Counted from the stretch's first letter, positions 18,943-27,560 are shown. The stretch: 64,000 nt of DNA from Arthrobacter sp. Bi83 (GCF_918698095.1 NZ_CAKKLY010000015.1:1-64000); one strand, 5' to 3'. Numbers and translations are program-made. The notes: generated by a model from the sequence alone, not told the origin.

Positions 18943-19281
18943 GGTGTGCTCCTTCTTGGGAGAGGGTGCGGGTAGGCGGGCAGCGACTGTGCGGCCACGC
19001 CTGTTCCCCTCGGACGGAATGCATGTGTTCCACCCAGTCTGCTGCAAGGTGACAGCGCTCACATCAGGCAAAACCCTAGTGCTGACCAAGGGTTCTTTTA
19101 TGTAAGTTCAGAGACATAATAATGGCCATATAAGTCCTTGTTTCGTCCTTATTAGCTGGCTAGCATGAGATGGACGTCACGCGAAGCCGGTGAACCTGCG
19201 GGTGCACAGCCTGCGGACGGAGCGTTTCGGGGAACGGGCTCATATCCCGTTTCTTATGCATCTAGGAGTGTGGAGATCACT
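18943..19281. promoter_or_regulatory. Divergent benA-catA control region
   Basis: This 339-bp spacer separates minus-strand benA from plus-strand catA. Two inverted repeats stand out. AACCCT (19072-19077) pairs with AGGGTT (19089-19094) across 11 bases. ATAAG (19130-19134) pairs with CTTAT (19148-19152) across 13 bases, inside the AT-rich stretch 19095-19155 that is unlike the surrounding GC-rich DNA. The spacing fits dimeric regulators such as LysR or LuxR types, both encoded nearby. Which regulator binds which site is not known. Confidence 0.6.
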
Positions 19282-20166
19282 ATGACTGAGAATCAGTTGG
19301 ACACCCGCCAGGAAAATGAGGGCAGCGCTGTGGAGGCCGGTTCGAAGGCGACCGAGCGCTTCGCCGCGTCGGGCAAGCTTGTGGTGACGGGGGTTCCCAA
19401 GGAGCGAGTGAGCTTGCTCGCCGGCGCCCTCATCAAAGCCGCTAACGACATCGTCGTCGAACACGAAGTCACCTACGAGGAGTACAACGCCCTGAAAGCC
19501 TGGCTGATCAAGGTGGGCAACGACGGCGAGTGGCCGCTGTTCCTCGACGTGTGGCTTGAGCACACCGTGGAGGATGTCAACTCACAGGACCGGCCCGGCA
19601 CCAAAGGCACCATCGAGGGACCCTACTATGTCCCGAACTCGCCTGAGCTGGATTCCCCCGCCACGGTTGAGATGCGTGATGACGAAGCGGGTGTTCCGCT
19701 GCAGTTCAGCGGCCGGTTCACCGATACCGACGGCAACCCGATCCACGGGGCACAGCTGGAGATTTGGCATGCGGACGCTGCGGGCTTCTACTCTCAGTAC
19801 GCCCCGGGTTTGCCGGACTGGCTGTTCCGCGCCAATGTGCAGGCTGACAGCGAAGGACGATTCGTCCTCCACACCATGCGCCCGGCTCCGTACCAGATTC
19901 CCACTGACGGGGCCTGTGGGCAGCTGATCAGTGCTGCGGGCTGGCACGCCTGGCGCCCCGCCCACATTCACATCAAGGTGTCAGCGCCCGGTTATCAGTC
20001 TGTAACCCAGCAGCTTTACTTCCCCGGTGACCCGCACAATGCGGACGACATTGCCTCAGCTGTCAAGCCGGAGCTGATGCTGAACACCACTCCACGGACG
20101 GACGGCGCTGCCGGCGAAGAAGCCTCATATGACTACGTCCTCGCCAAAGTGGGACAGTCCGAGTAG
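19282..20166 (+). CDS. catA: Catechol 1,2-dioxygenase, intradiol
   Basis: The product is 294 residues. It has an N-terminal helical dimerisation domain and a beta-sandwich catalytic domain. The non-haem Fe(III) ligands are visible: Tyr in GPYYVPNSP, Tyr in FYSQYAPG, and two His in RPAHIHIKV. It cleaves catechol to cis,cis-muconate. ATG 19282 has GGAG 7-10 bases upstream; the frame is open 39 codons further upstream but without family similarity. A strong hairpin separates it from catB. Confidence 0.95.
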   Translation: MTENQLDTRQENEGSAVEAGSKATERFAASGKLVVTGVPKERVSLLAGALIKAANDIVVEHEVTYEEYNALKAWLIKVGNDGEWPLFLDVWLEHTVEDVNSQDRPGTKGTIEGPYYVPNSPELDSPATVEMRDDEAGVPLQFSGRFTDTDGNPIHGAQLEIWHADAAGFYSQYAPGLPDWLFRANVQADSEGRFVLHTMRPAPYQIPTDGACGQLISAAGWHAWRPAHIHIKVSAPGYQSVTQQLYFPGDPHNADDIASAVKPELMLNTTPRTDGAAGEEASYDYVLAKVGQSE

Positions 20167-20207
20167 AAGCTCCTGACGTGGTCGGGTTCATGATTTCCAT
20201 CCAATGA

Positions 20208-20238
20208 GGTGCCCCAGGGCAGTGAGCCCTGGGGCACC
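20208..20238 (+). terminator. Intercistronic hairpin between catA and catB
   Basis: A perfect 13-bp stem (GGTGCCCCAGGGC at 20208-20220, GCCCTGGGGCACC at 20226-20238) encloses a 5-base loop and is followed by GTTCTT. It lies 42 bases after catA and 53 before catB. It could reduce catBC transcription relative to catA or stabilise the catA message. Confidence 0.7.
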
Positions 20239-20290
20239 GTTCTTCCCGGCACCACTGGACTGCCTGACACAACCGAAAGGAACCGAGCCG

Positions 20291-21391
20291 TTGAAGATCG
20301 AGCGGATCGAAGTGATCCCGTACTCCATCCCGTACACGCACCCCCTGAAGTTCGCCAGCGGCGAGGTGGCAAACGCTGACCACGTTCTTGTGCGTGTGTA
20401 CACCGACGACGGCGTCGTGGGAGTCGCGGACGCCCCTCCCCGTCCTTATACCTACGGCGAGACGCAAGAGTCCATCGGGACAATCATCGAGAAGACCTTC
20501 GCCCCGCAGCTGACCGGTCTGGAGATTGTGGATCGGGAAAAGATCCATGCAGTAATGCGCCGGACCATACACAACCAGGTGGCGAAAGGCGCCGTCGACA
20601 TCGCGGTGTGGGACGCGATCGGCAAGACGCTCGGCACTCCGGTGCACAAGCTACTGGGTGGGTATACCGACCGCATGCGGGTCAGCCACATGCTCGGCTT
20701 CCGGCCAGCGCAGGAACTCCTCGACGAGGCCCTGCGTTTCGGCGAGGAATACGGCATCACCACCTTCAAGCTGAAAGTGGGCCGTCGGCCGCTGTCACTG
20801 GACGTGGAGGCCTGCCACGTGCTGCGCGAGGGACTGGGCGAAGACGTGGAGATATACCTTGACGCGAACCGCGGCTGGACCGCGAACGAAGCCCTTGAGG
20901 TGCTCCGGAGGACTGAGGGGCTTGGACTGACCATGCTCGAGGAACCGTGCGATGCCAAGGAATCACTGAGCCGCCGCCGGCTGGTCGATAAATCGCCAAT
21001 CCCGGTGGTGGGCGATGAATCCGTCCCCACGGCCGGGGACGCGTCCCGGGAACTGCTTTCCGGTGGCTGCAACGCCATCTGCATCAAGACCGCCCGTTCC
21101 GGCTTCACAGAGGCCACGGAGATATTGGGGCTATGCACTGGGCTCGGCGTGGATGTGACCATGGGCAACCAGATCGACACCCAGATCGGCTCACTTGCGA
21201 CCGTCACCTTCGGCGCCGCCCACGAGGCCACGAGTCGCCGGGCAGGGGAACTGTCGAACTTCCTCGATATGGCCGATGACCTGCTGGCTGATCCGCTCCG
21301 AATCATCGACGGCACGATCTCCGTGCGCGATCTGCCGGGGGTCGGAGCAGAGATCGACGAGGACAAACTCGCAACCTACCGCCTGTCCTAG
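20291..21391 (+). CDS. catB: Muconate cycloisomerase
   Basis: The product is 366 residues, of the enolase superfamily (mandelate racemase/muconate lactonizing group). The catalytic lysine pair is in TTFKLKVGR, and the metal ligands are in YLDANRGW, MLEEP and VVGDESV; the opposing lysine is in AICIKTARSG. It converts cis,cis-muconate to muconolactone. I chose TTG 20291 because GAAAGGAACC lies just upstream and the protein then starts MKIERIEVIPYSIPY, as expected; the open frame upstream overlaps the hairpin. Confidence 0.93.
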   Translation: MKIERIEVIPYSIPYTHPLKFASGEVANADHVLVRVYTDDGVVGVADAPPRPYTYGETQESIGTIIEKTFAPQLTGLEIVDREKIHAVMRRTIHNQVAKGAVDIAVWDAIGKTLGTPVHKLLGGYTDRMRVSHMLGFRPAQELLDEALRFGEEYGITTFKLKVGRRPLSLDVEACHVLREGLGEDVEIYLDANRGWTANEALEVLRRTEGLGLTMLEEPCDAKESLSRRRLVDKSPIPVVGDESVPTAGDASRELLSGGCNAICIKTARSGFTEATEILGLCTGLGVDVTMGNQIDTQIGSLATVTFGAAHEATSRRAGELSNFLDMADDLLADPLRIIDGTISVRDLPGVGAEIDEDKLATYRLS

Positions 21392-21414
21392 GCCCACTCA
21401 CCAAGGAGAATCAA

Positions 21415-21693
21415 ATGTTGTTTTTGGCCCGTATGGACGTGCACTTCCCAGCGCACCTCTCCGCCGAGGACGTCACCCGCATGCAGGGGTTGGAGAAGGA
21501 GTATTCCCACGCCCTGCAACAGGAAGGCCGCCTTGCCTCCATCTGGCGAGTGGCCGGCGAGTATGCGAACTATTCGGTGTTCGACGTCGGATCAAACGAC
21601 GAACTGCACCAGATCCTGAGCAGCTTCCCTATGTACCCCTTCATGACAATCAAGGTCACACCGTTGGCCCAGCATCCCAACTCCATCCGCTGA
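21415..21693 (+). CDS. catC: Muconolactone delta-isomerase
   Basis: The product is 92 residues, the full family length. MLFLARMDVHFP at the start, EYSHALQQEGRLASIWRVAGEY in the middle and LSSFPMYPFMTIKVTPLAQHPNS at the end are characteristic. It isomerises muconolactone to 3-oxoadipate enol-lactone. AAGGAG lies 8-13 bases before ATG 21415, and the gene follows catB by 23 bases. The enol-lactone hydrolase, CoA transferase and thiolase that finish the route are not in this window. Confidence 0.95.
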   Translation: MLFLARMDVHFPAHLSAEDVTRMQGLEKEYSHALQQEGRLASIWRVAGEYANYSVFDVGSNDELHQILSSFPMYPFMTIKVTPLAQHPNSIR

Positions 21694-21723
21694 GGAATCT
21701 CTTCAGCCACCAGGGCGACTTTT

Positions 21724-23046
21724 GTGGTCACCAGAACCCCACGTCCGTCATCTCTCAGGAGACATCATGCCCCGCTTCCCAAGGGCCGCGTCGGTGATCA
21801 CCGGGTCACGACCGCGCCCGGTCCATGGAGCCCACCCCTCTTCGAACGGCCCGGGCTCCGTCCGGCTGGCGTACGCGACATCTGGCGGGACATCGGCCCG
21901 CACTACGTCTCGAACGGGGTCGTCGGACTGGCTTTCTCAGCATCCGGGCCGGTAGCAGTGACCCTTACCGTCGGGTCGCTAGGCGGACTGACGGAGGCCC
22001 AGCTCGCGTCGTGGGTCTTCGCCATGTTTCTCTCGGCCGGCGCGGCCACCCTGGTCATGTCACTGATCTATCGCCAGCCGTTGGGTTTCGCCTGGTCCAT
22101 CCCGGGGACCGTGCTGTTGGGGCCGTCGCTGCAGCATCTGTCGTTTCCTGAGGTGGTAGGGGCATTCTTTTCTGCCGGGGTGCTGATACTCGCACTTGGT
22201 TGTTCCGGAGTGGTACGTCCGATCATGGCCGCGATTCCCGTGCCGATCGTAATGGCCATGGTTGCCGCCGTGTTCCTGCGGTTCGGGACGGACATTGTCT
22301 CCTCCACACAAGCCGACCCCGCAGTGGCGGCACCCATGGTGGTGGCGTTCCTTGTACTCACCGCAGTGCCCTCCCTGGGCAAACGCCTCCCGCCGGTACT
22401 CGGCACTTTGGCAACAGGCGTCGTCGCCGTCGTGGTCAGTGGCCGGTTCACGATATTGGCGGGCGGACCCATCCTGGCAGCACCCGTGTTCACTGCCCCC
22501 GCGTTCACTTGGGCCGCCCAACTGGAACTGGTGATCCCGTTGGCACTCACGGTCCTCGTGGTGCAGAACGGACAGGGTGCCGCCGTACTCCGGGCCGCAG
22601 GACATAACCCTCCGATCAACGTCTTCGCGATGAGCTCCGGTTTGTTCTCCCTGCTCAACGCCTTACTCGGCGCTGTCTCCGCGTGCGTGACTGGCCCTAC
22701 CAATGCCCTGCTGACCGCCTCCGGGCAGAAAAGGCGCCAGTACACGGCCGCGGTGGTCTACGGACTGCTGTCCCTGGCCTGCGCTCTGTTGGCCCCCACG
22801 CTCACCAGCCTCATGCTGGCCACGCCCGAAGCATTCGTCCTGACTCTTGGCGGTATAGCTATGCTGCGTGCACTCCAACAGGCCTTCGTTACCGCCTTTG
22901 CCACAAACTTCACCCTGGGAGCCCTGGTGACTTTCGTCGTCACGATCTCTGGCCTGGACCTCTTCAACATCCATGCCGCATTCTGGGGCGTGCTCATCGG
23001 CTACGGCATATCGCGCCTGCTCGAGCGCCAAGACCACAAGCCCTGA
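21724..23046 (+). CDS. benE: Benzoate/proton symporter, BenE family
   Basis: The product is a polytopic membrane protein of up to 440 residues, with family features such as SNGVVGLAFSASGPVAVTL, YRQPLGFAWSIPGTVLLG, VIPLALTVLVVQNGQGAAVL and CVTGPTNALLTASG. It is expected to import benzoate, alongside BenK. The start is unclear: GTG 21724 is in frame but has a poor ribosome site. ATG 21767 has AGGAG 6-10 bases upstream but reads a different frame for ~20-30 codons, so a one-base indel near the CCCC run at about 21835 is possible. The membrane part from about 21890 on is intact. Confidence 0.88.
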   Translation: MVTRTPRPSSLRRHHAPLPKGRVGDHRVTTAPGPWSPPLFERPGLRPAGVRDIWRDIGPHYVSNGVVGLAFSASGPVAVTLTVGSLGGLTEAQLASWVFAMFLSAGAATLVMSLIYRQPLGFAWSIPGTVLLGPSLQHLSFPEVVGAFFSAGVLILALGCSGVVRPIMAAIPVPIVMAMVAAVFLRFGTDIVSSTQADPAVAAPMVVAFLVLTAVPSLGKRLPPVLGTLATGVVAVVVSGRFTILAGGPILAAPVFTAPAFTWAAQLELVIPLALTVLVVQNGQGAAVLRAAGHNPPINVFAMSSGLFSLLNALLGAVSACVTGPTNALLTASGQKRRQYTAAVVYGLLSLACALLAPTLTSLMLATPEAFVLTLGGIAMLRALQQAFVTAFATNFTLGALVTFVVTISGLDLFNIHAAFWGVLIGYGISRLLERQDHKP

Positions 23047-23073
23047 CTCCCAATTTGCGTTGGGGCCAGGATC

Positions 23074-23658
23074 CTATGTATCTGGCGGTTGCTCAAAGGC
23101 GGACGTCGTCAGGAGAAGATCGTTGGCGCCCGTGACGGCCACGAGACTCTCCAGCCGGTCGGCCACGGCGTCCAGGGTGCCCACAAAGCGCGTGAGCAAC
23201 CGAGCACGGGCGATCCCGCGGTCGTCGTCGCTAAGGCCGTTTTCAGCGACCGCCGAGGGACCCAGCTCTGGTCCTGAACCGACGCCTTTGCGGATCTGGA
23301 CCAGGCGTTCGGCGTAGCCGCGGCCAATCCGGTGGGCTTCGGAGTCGGAATCGGCCACCACAACATCTACTGAAACGGTGATGTATGGCGTCGCTAGTCT
23401 GGCTGATGGACGGAGGGCCTCACGATACGCTCCGATCGCATCCGGCACGAAGGACGGCGTTACATGGTAGTTGGAGCCGAAGGGCAGCCCCAGGGAGCCT
23501 GCGATGCCGGCGCTTAGGCCCGCCGTGGTGCCGTGCACCCAGACGTCATTGTCCGTATCCTTCGGCAACGCCGCCTGCAGCGGTTCACCGCTGGCGTCGG
23601 GGAGCGAGCCGTCAAGGAGGGAAAGGACGCTCTCGACGTCCTGCTCGAAGGGGTCCAC
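23074..23658 (-). pseudogene. LLM-class flavin-dependent oxidoreductase, N-terminally truncated
   Basis: The 194-residue frame resembles the C-terminal half of bacterial luciferase-like monooxygenases (often 330-360 residues): GTTAGLSAGIAGSLGLPFGSNYHVTPS, YREALRPSARLATPYITVSVDVVVADSD, and a final helical part. The N-terminal half of the TIM barrel is missing. The stretch upstream on the minus strand does not restore it. Convergent with benE, 27 bases apart. Confidence 0.7.
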
Positions 23659-24719
23659 GGCCTAAGCGTTCAGCAAGGACTCCAGCGTCGGGCTCGGGGC
23701 CGCCGTCGTGCCTGAGTATTCAGTCACGTTCGCCCCACCAGGTGTCCAGGTAGTACCAACGCCCATACCGCCGAGCCAAATGTGCGCAGTCATCCGGCGG
23801 GGCGCCGGAGATCACGTCCACGTTGCGGCCGCCCTGGAAATTCTGCGCTGTCGCCTACTGCGGCCTGCTGAGACCGCGGAAGCCATGCGGGCTCAGCCGG
23901 CGCTGGGCAAGCCGAGTAGCTCGCTGGCTGCGACGCTGTCTGTGACAAGAGTTGTCCCCAACCCGTTGCCATGACAGCCTTGAATCAATTCATGCCACTC
24001 CTTGACGACTTCTCATATGTTCCTCTCCTGCCAGCGGTGCACCGCAAACTGACTTCACGAAATCGGCATCTCTTTTCGTGTCCGTTGGGCTACACCCCAA
24101 GCTGACGTCAGGGTCGGAGGCCAGGCGTGCTCAGAATGAGGTTCGCTTCTTCTTTTCCCACATTGGCTTGGGAAGGCTCTCAGATCGAAACGCCGAGACC
24201 GAAGTATCGAAATGTTGCAGCGCGTCCGTCGCCCAGGCCGCAGCGCGGGCAGTGAGTTTCGCCCTCGGCCCGGCCAGTGCATGACCCTTCGGTGAATGTC
24301 GTTCTCGGGCCGTCGCGGTCCGGGCAGCGCCAGACACGCTTGGGGGCGTCAGATTGTTTGTGTAGGAGAGCTGGAGTCGCTGGATGATTGGAGAAGCATT
24401 GTGATACCGGCATTGGCCGTCGGATGTCCGGACAGAAATCGAGGACAACCTGGAGTTCATGCTGGATCCGGCGAACTGCGGCCGCTAGGAATCCTGGCAG
24501 GCAACAGTATTTTCACTGCGTGCCGACGATGTCGTGGAGGCCGTCCGAATCGAAGGCCGACCGCTGCACACCACCTGTAAAGCCAAGCTGAAGGGCGTGC
24601 ATCACGAGCACGGTCAGCAGATCTAAGGCAGGATTGGTGAGACATTTTTCGCCTTATACGCGGGTATCGGGCGTTCAGGAGTATGCGCCAAAGACCACGT
24701 GTCCGTGGCCGGCCTGACG
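23659..24719. other. Decayed stretch, no intact gene
   Basis: Only short broken reading frames are seen. On the minus strand the frame covering 23700-23830 gives NVDVISGAPPDDCAHLARRYG and WYYLDTWWGERD before a stop, which looks like the end of a real protein that I cannot identify. On the plus strand, 24490-24625 gives SLRADDVVEAVRIEGRPLHT and KAKLKGVHHEHGQQI, also a likely remnant of unknown family. The non-coding segment at 24091-24187 has a partner at 39814-39908. Confidence 0.5.
24091..24187 (+). repeat. Non-coding repeat segment, copy A (partner at 39814)
   Basis: Starts TACACCCC, then CTGACGTCAG after three bases, and about 55 bases from the start has CTTCTTTTC followed by a segment ending CTCTCAGATCG. 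The segment at 39814-39908 has the same landmarks at the same spacing. About 65% of positions agree by eye. Confidence 0.5.
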
Positions 24720-24984
24720 TGCTGCTGTACAAGCAACCGGCCAATGCCATCTCTGCTGCCCTGAAAAAAATCAACGGACCAGCGCGGCCGACCTGCCGGT
24801 CATAGAGATCAACGAAGCCTTCGCCGCCGTTGCCGCCCAGTTCCTGCACGAACTCGGCACGGACCAGGAAGGCATCAACCAACACGGCGGGGCCATCGCG
24901 CTCGGTCGTCCTGTAGGCGCGCCCGGAGTCCGACTCATTGGCACGCTGGCTAGGCAACTCTCACTTGCCGGCGCCGGCAAGTGA
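24720..24984 (+). pseudogene. Thiolase (acetyl-CoA acyltransferase), C-terminal remnant
   Basis: The sequence spells LYKQPANAISAALKK and, after a damaged stretch, VIEINEAFAAVAAQFLHELG and GINQHGGAIALGRPVGAPGVRL up to TGA 24982-24984. This is the C-terminal catalytic domain of a thiolase. The family's GHPxGxSG has become GRPVGAPG, so the catalytic histidine is lost as well. The N-terminal ~300 residues are absent. A beta-ketoadipyl-CoA thiolase would fit the neighbouring catechol pathway, but an ordinary acetyl-CoA acetyltransferase fits as well. Confidence 0.75.
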
Positions 24985-25153
24985 GACCCGCTGGAATCTG
25001 CGGCGGCGGAGGACAGCGCAGGCTGTCATCCTAAGGGCGAACTAGCATTCACGGGACTGGGTCCGCCGCGGGCGGGCGCTGGCGAGAGCAGTAGAAGGCA
25101 TGGTGACCATGGTCGCGAATGTCCTCGTTGCCTCCTTTGGCACACCATAGGGC

Positions 25154-25416
25154 GTGGGGCACTTCGTCTTGGAAGTCAAACGTGTCACTGTGGACCCGGC
25201 AGCGCGCGGCCTCGTGCGGCGACTCGACTGGTGGCCGGACTGGAGCAGATGGCAGCCGTGGCTGGCGCCAGGCGGGTCACTCTTCAAACTGGCGGCGAAC
25301 AACCAGAAGCAAAAGCCCTGTACCCGAAGATCGGCTATAGATACACACGCGGCTATTCGCCCTACGACACCGCGACATCACAGTCAGTCTGCTTCGAGAA
25401 GCATCCTGAGGCTTGA
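25154..25416 (+). pseudogene. GNAT-family N-acetyltransferase, frameshifted remnant
   Basis: One frame gives FVLEVKRVTVDPAARG and LVRRL, the acetyl-CoA-binding part. A second, overlapping frame continues with LEQMAAVAGARRVTLQTGGEQ and ALYPKIGYRYTRGYSPYD, ending at 25416. The two pieces together form the C-terminal half of a GNAT domain, with one frameshift near 25230. The N-terminal half is not seen. Confidence 0.7.
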
Positions 25417-25460
25417 TTCCAGGGAATTCGACCGGCGGAACGCCGTGCGCAACCGTGGCC

Positions 25461-25495
25461 AGAGGACGACGGCGGTGGTACCACCGTCGTCCTCT
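25461..25495. terminator. Bidirectional hairpin terminator
   Basis: AGAGGACGACGG (25461-25472) pairs with CCGTCGTCCTCT (25484-25495) around a GGTGGTACC-type loop, followed by a run of T from 25502. It lies between the GNAT remnant and the convergent HxlR gene. Confidence 0.75.
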
Positions 25496-25510
25496 GTCCG
25501 GTTTTTGTTC

Positions 25511-25993
25511 TTACTGGTCGGACGCCGGGTCCGTACCGGCCACTGACACAAGCGGCCCCAGCATCAGACTTCCTGGGGTGAACTCCTCACCGCATTCCGC
25601 ACACGACACCACCGGTTTCAGGTCGGCCCCGCAACTGTGCCGGTAAGAGGCACGGGGAGTCTCGTCGCGCATCCATGTACTGCTCCACGCTGCGAGTGAA
25701 ATGAGGATGGGCGCGACTTCGGCCCCGGAAGTTGTGAGGTGGTACTCGTAGCGCGGGGGGCGCTCGGAGTACTGGACACGCTCGATCACGCCTTGGCTTT
25801 CGAGTGTGCGCAGTCGGCCCACCAGGATGTCGCGGGACGCGCCGGTATTTCGCGCGATCTGATCGAACCGGTGAACGCCCAACGACATCTCACGAAGCGC
25901 CAGCAGCGCCCACCGCTCCCCGAGCACGTCGAGCCCCGCCGCGATGAAACACGCCCTGGGCGCATCTACTGCCTTGTCGGTCGGCCGATTCAT
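25511..25993 (-). CDS. HxlR-family winged-helix transcriptional regulator
   Basis: The product is 160 residues. The wHTH domain is typical: AGLDVLGERWALLALREMSLGVHRFDQIARNTGASRDIL region, then LRTLESQGVIERVQYSERPPRYEYHLT as the wing. The C-terminus has three Cys in SCGADLKPVVSCAECGEEF, a zinc-ribbon-like tail seen in some actinobacterial members. It is divergent from the SDR-thioesterase operon across 126 bases that hold a perfect 7-3-7 palindrome, so it probably represses that operon and itself. A redox or aldehyde signal is common for the family but is not shown here. Confidence 0.88.
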   Translation of the reverse strand: MNRPTDKAVDAPRACFIAAGLDVLGERWALLALREMSLGVHRFDQIARNTGASRDILVGRLRTLESQGVIERVQYSERPPRYEYHLTTSGAEVAPILISLAAWSSTWMRDETPRASYRHSCGADLKPVVSCAECGEEFTPGSLMLGPLVSVAGTDPASDQ

Positions 25994-26033
25994 CGTTCAC
26001 CTGCTTTCGGTACTTTCTTCAAGTATACAAGTC

Positions 26034-26050
26034 AGTTGGAAAATCCAACT
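26034..26050. promoter_or_regulatory. Palindromic operator candidate for the HxlR regulator
   Basis: AGTTGGAAAATCCAACT is a perfect inverted repeat (7-base arms, 3-base spacer) midway between the divergent HxlR and SDR genes. AGTATACA-type AT-rich sequence lies beside it at 26021-26028. Confidence 0.6.
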
Positions 26051-26119
26051 CACTCGACTACTCTGATGTTCTGAGGTCGCGACAACCGCGTCGCCGCCTA
26101 TCTGAGATCAGGAGAATCC

Positions 26120-26836
26120 ATGCCACTGCTATCTGGCGCCGTCGTCCTCGTTACCGGTGCAAATGGAGGCCTGGGCCGCGAGCTCGTGGAACAGGCCCTC
26201 GCCCGGGGTGCTGCGAAGGTGTATGCGACGGCCCGCCGCCCGCAAGAGTGGAACGACTCCCGGGTCGTCCCCCTCGCCCTCGATGTCACCAACCCTGACT
26301 CGATCCGGGCCGCCGTTACCCAGGCCCGAGACGTCACCGTTCTGATCAACAACGCCGGCATGAGCGTCGAATCGGACACCCTGTTGGCGCTCTCCGACGA
26401 GGAGTTCCGTGAAGTCATGGAGACCAACTTCTTCGGACCGGTCGCCCTGACCAGGGCATTCGCACCGGTGCTCGCCGCCAGCAAGCCATCAGCGGTCCTC
26501 AACATCCACTCAGTGCTCAGCTGGATCGCACTCACCGGCGCCTACAGCGCATCAAAGGCCGCACTGTGGTCGGCGACCAACTCCTTCCGCGTGGAACTGG
26601 CCCCCCAAGGTACGCAGGTCACGGGTGTTCACGTCGGCTATATGGACACAGCCATGGCCAAGGGCGTGAATGCCCCCAAGACCTCCCCCGAGGAAGTCGC
26701 CCGGAAGTCGTTCGATGGGCTCGAGCAGGGTGATTACGAGGTTATCGTGGACGAAATCAGCGCCGGCGTGAAGCTCGGACTGTCTGGTTCGATCTCGGAT
26801 CTGTACCCGGCACTGAGTACCAATGCTTCGATATGA
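26120..26836 (+). CDS. Short-chain dehydrogenase/reductase
   Basis: The product is 238 residues, a classical SDR. The nucleotide loop is LVTGANGGLGRELVEQAL, NNAGMS follows, the catalytic Ser lies in NIHSVLSW and Tyr/Lys in YSASKAAL. The Arg near the end of strand 2 (ATARRPQEW) favours NADP. The substrate is unknown. It is the first gene of an operon: its stop overlaps the thioesterase start as ATGA. Confidence 0.9.
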   Translation: MPLLSGAVVLVTGANGGLGRELVEQALARGAAKVYATARRPQEWNDSRVVPLALDVTNPDSIRAAVTQARDVTVLINNAGMSVESDTLLALSDEEFREVMETNFFGPVALTRAFAPVLAASKPSAVLNIHSVLSWIALTGAYSASKAALWSATNSFRVELAPQGTQVTGVHVGYMDTAMAKGVNAPKTSPEEVARKSFDGLEQGDYEVIVDEISAGVKLGLSGSISDLYPALSTNASI

Positions 26837-27408
26837 CCGCGACAAACCCTGAAGACCTGCAGAGCGCTAAGGAGGAAACCCCGGTGTCAACCAACACCTC
26901 GGCGCAACGCTCGGAAACCTTCACCTGGATTGATCCGGCAGTCGCACTCAAACAGCTGCCACGGCTGTCGGGTCTGGACTACTTTTCCGGCCTCCGCGAC
27001 GGCAGCATTGCGCCGCCGCCGATCGCTTCCCTCATGAATTTCGATCTCGTCGATGCGAGGTACGGACACGTCGAGTTCCAGTGCTGGCCGGGAGAAGCGC
27101 ACTACAACCCCCTCGGAATGGTGCACGGCGGCCTGGCCTGCACGCTCCTCGACACGGTGCTCGGCTGCGCAGCACACAGTACCTTGGAAGCAGGGATCGG
27201 CTACACCTCTATCGACCTCGCGGTCAAGTACCTGCGACCCATCACGCTCCAGAAGGGTGCTCTGCGCGCCGAGGGGTCAGTCGTGAAAACCGGCCAGCGG
27301 GTGATCTTCACCGAAGGCCGCCTCAGCACCGCCGACGGAGAACTCCTCGCCACCGCCACGAGCACGCTGCTCATCTTCCCCCACCAACCGGGCCCTCTGA
27401 CAACATGA
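26833..27408 (+). CDS. PaaI-family hotdog thioesterase
   Basis: The product is 191 residues. The hotdog fold is marked by NPLGMVHGGLACTLLDTVLGCA, whose HGG is the active-site turn, and by YTSIDLAVKYLRPI. It likely hydrolyses acyl- or aryl-CoA thioesters. It overlaps the upstream SDR by four bases (ATGA), and its own stop overlaps the ATG of the transporter remnant in the same way, so three genes were once tightly coupled. The N-terminal ~45 residues are weakly conserved; GTG 26884 is an alternative start. Confidence 0.87.
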   Translation: MTATNPEDLQSAKEETPVSTNTSAQRSETFTWIDPAVALKQLPRLSGLDYFSGLRDGSIAPPPIASLMNFDLVDARYGHVEFQCWPGEAHYNPLGMVHGGLACTLLDTVLGCAAHSTLEAGIGYTSIDLAVKYLRPITLQKGALRAEGSVVKTGQRVIFTEGRLSTADGELLATATSTLLIFPHQPGPLTT

Positions 27409-27560
27409 CTGATACCGGCACCGCCGTTGCCCTGACGCCAGCCGCTCAGGTTCGCGCCTTGCCCCAGCCCCCCCCCCTTTCTGGAATGCCGGCGTTGAGC
27501 CGTTTCGGCGTTCCCTTGGGGCTTGCCGGTCTTGGCGGCGGCTGGTCCGCCGGGAGGGCA
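27405..27560 (+). pseudogene. Tellurite-resistance/dicarboxylate (TDT) transporter-like, N-terminal stump
   Basis: ATG 27405 overlaps the thioesterase stop (ATGA). The frame reads a short linker and then ALSRFGVPLGLAGLGGGWSA, which resembles the first transmembrane helix of TDT/SLAC1-type carriers. It then loses similarity at about 27550 and no further membrane helices follow. A run of ten C at about 27468-27477 lies within it. The rest of the gene is missing. Assignment rests on one helix. Confidence 0.45.
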
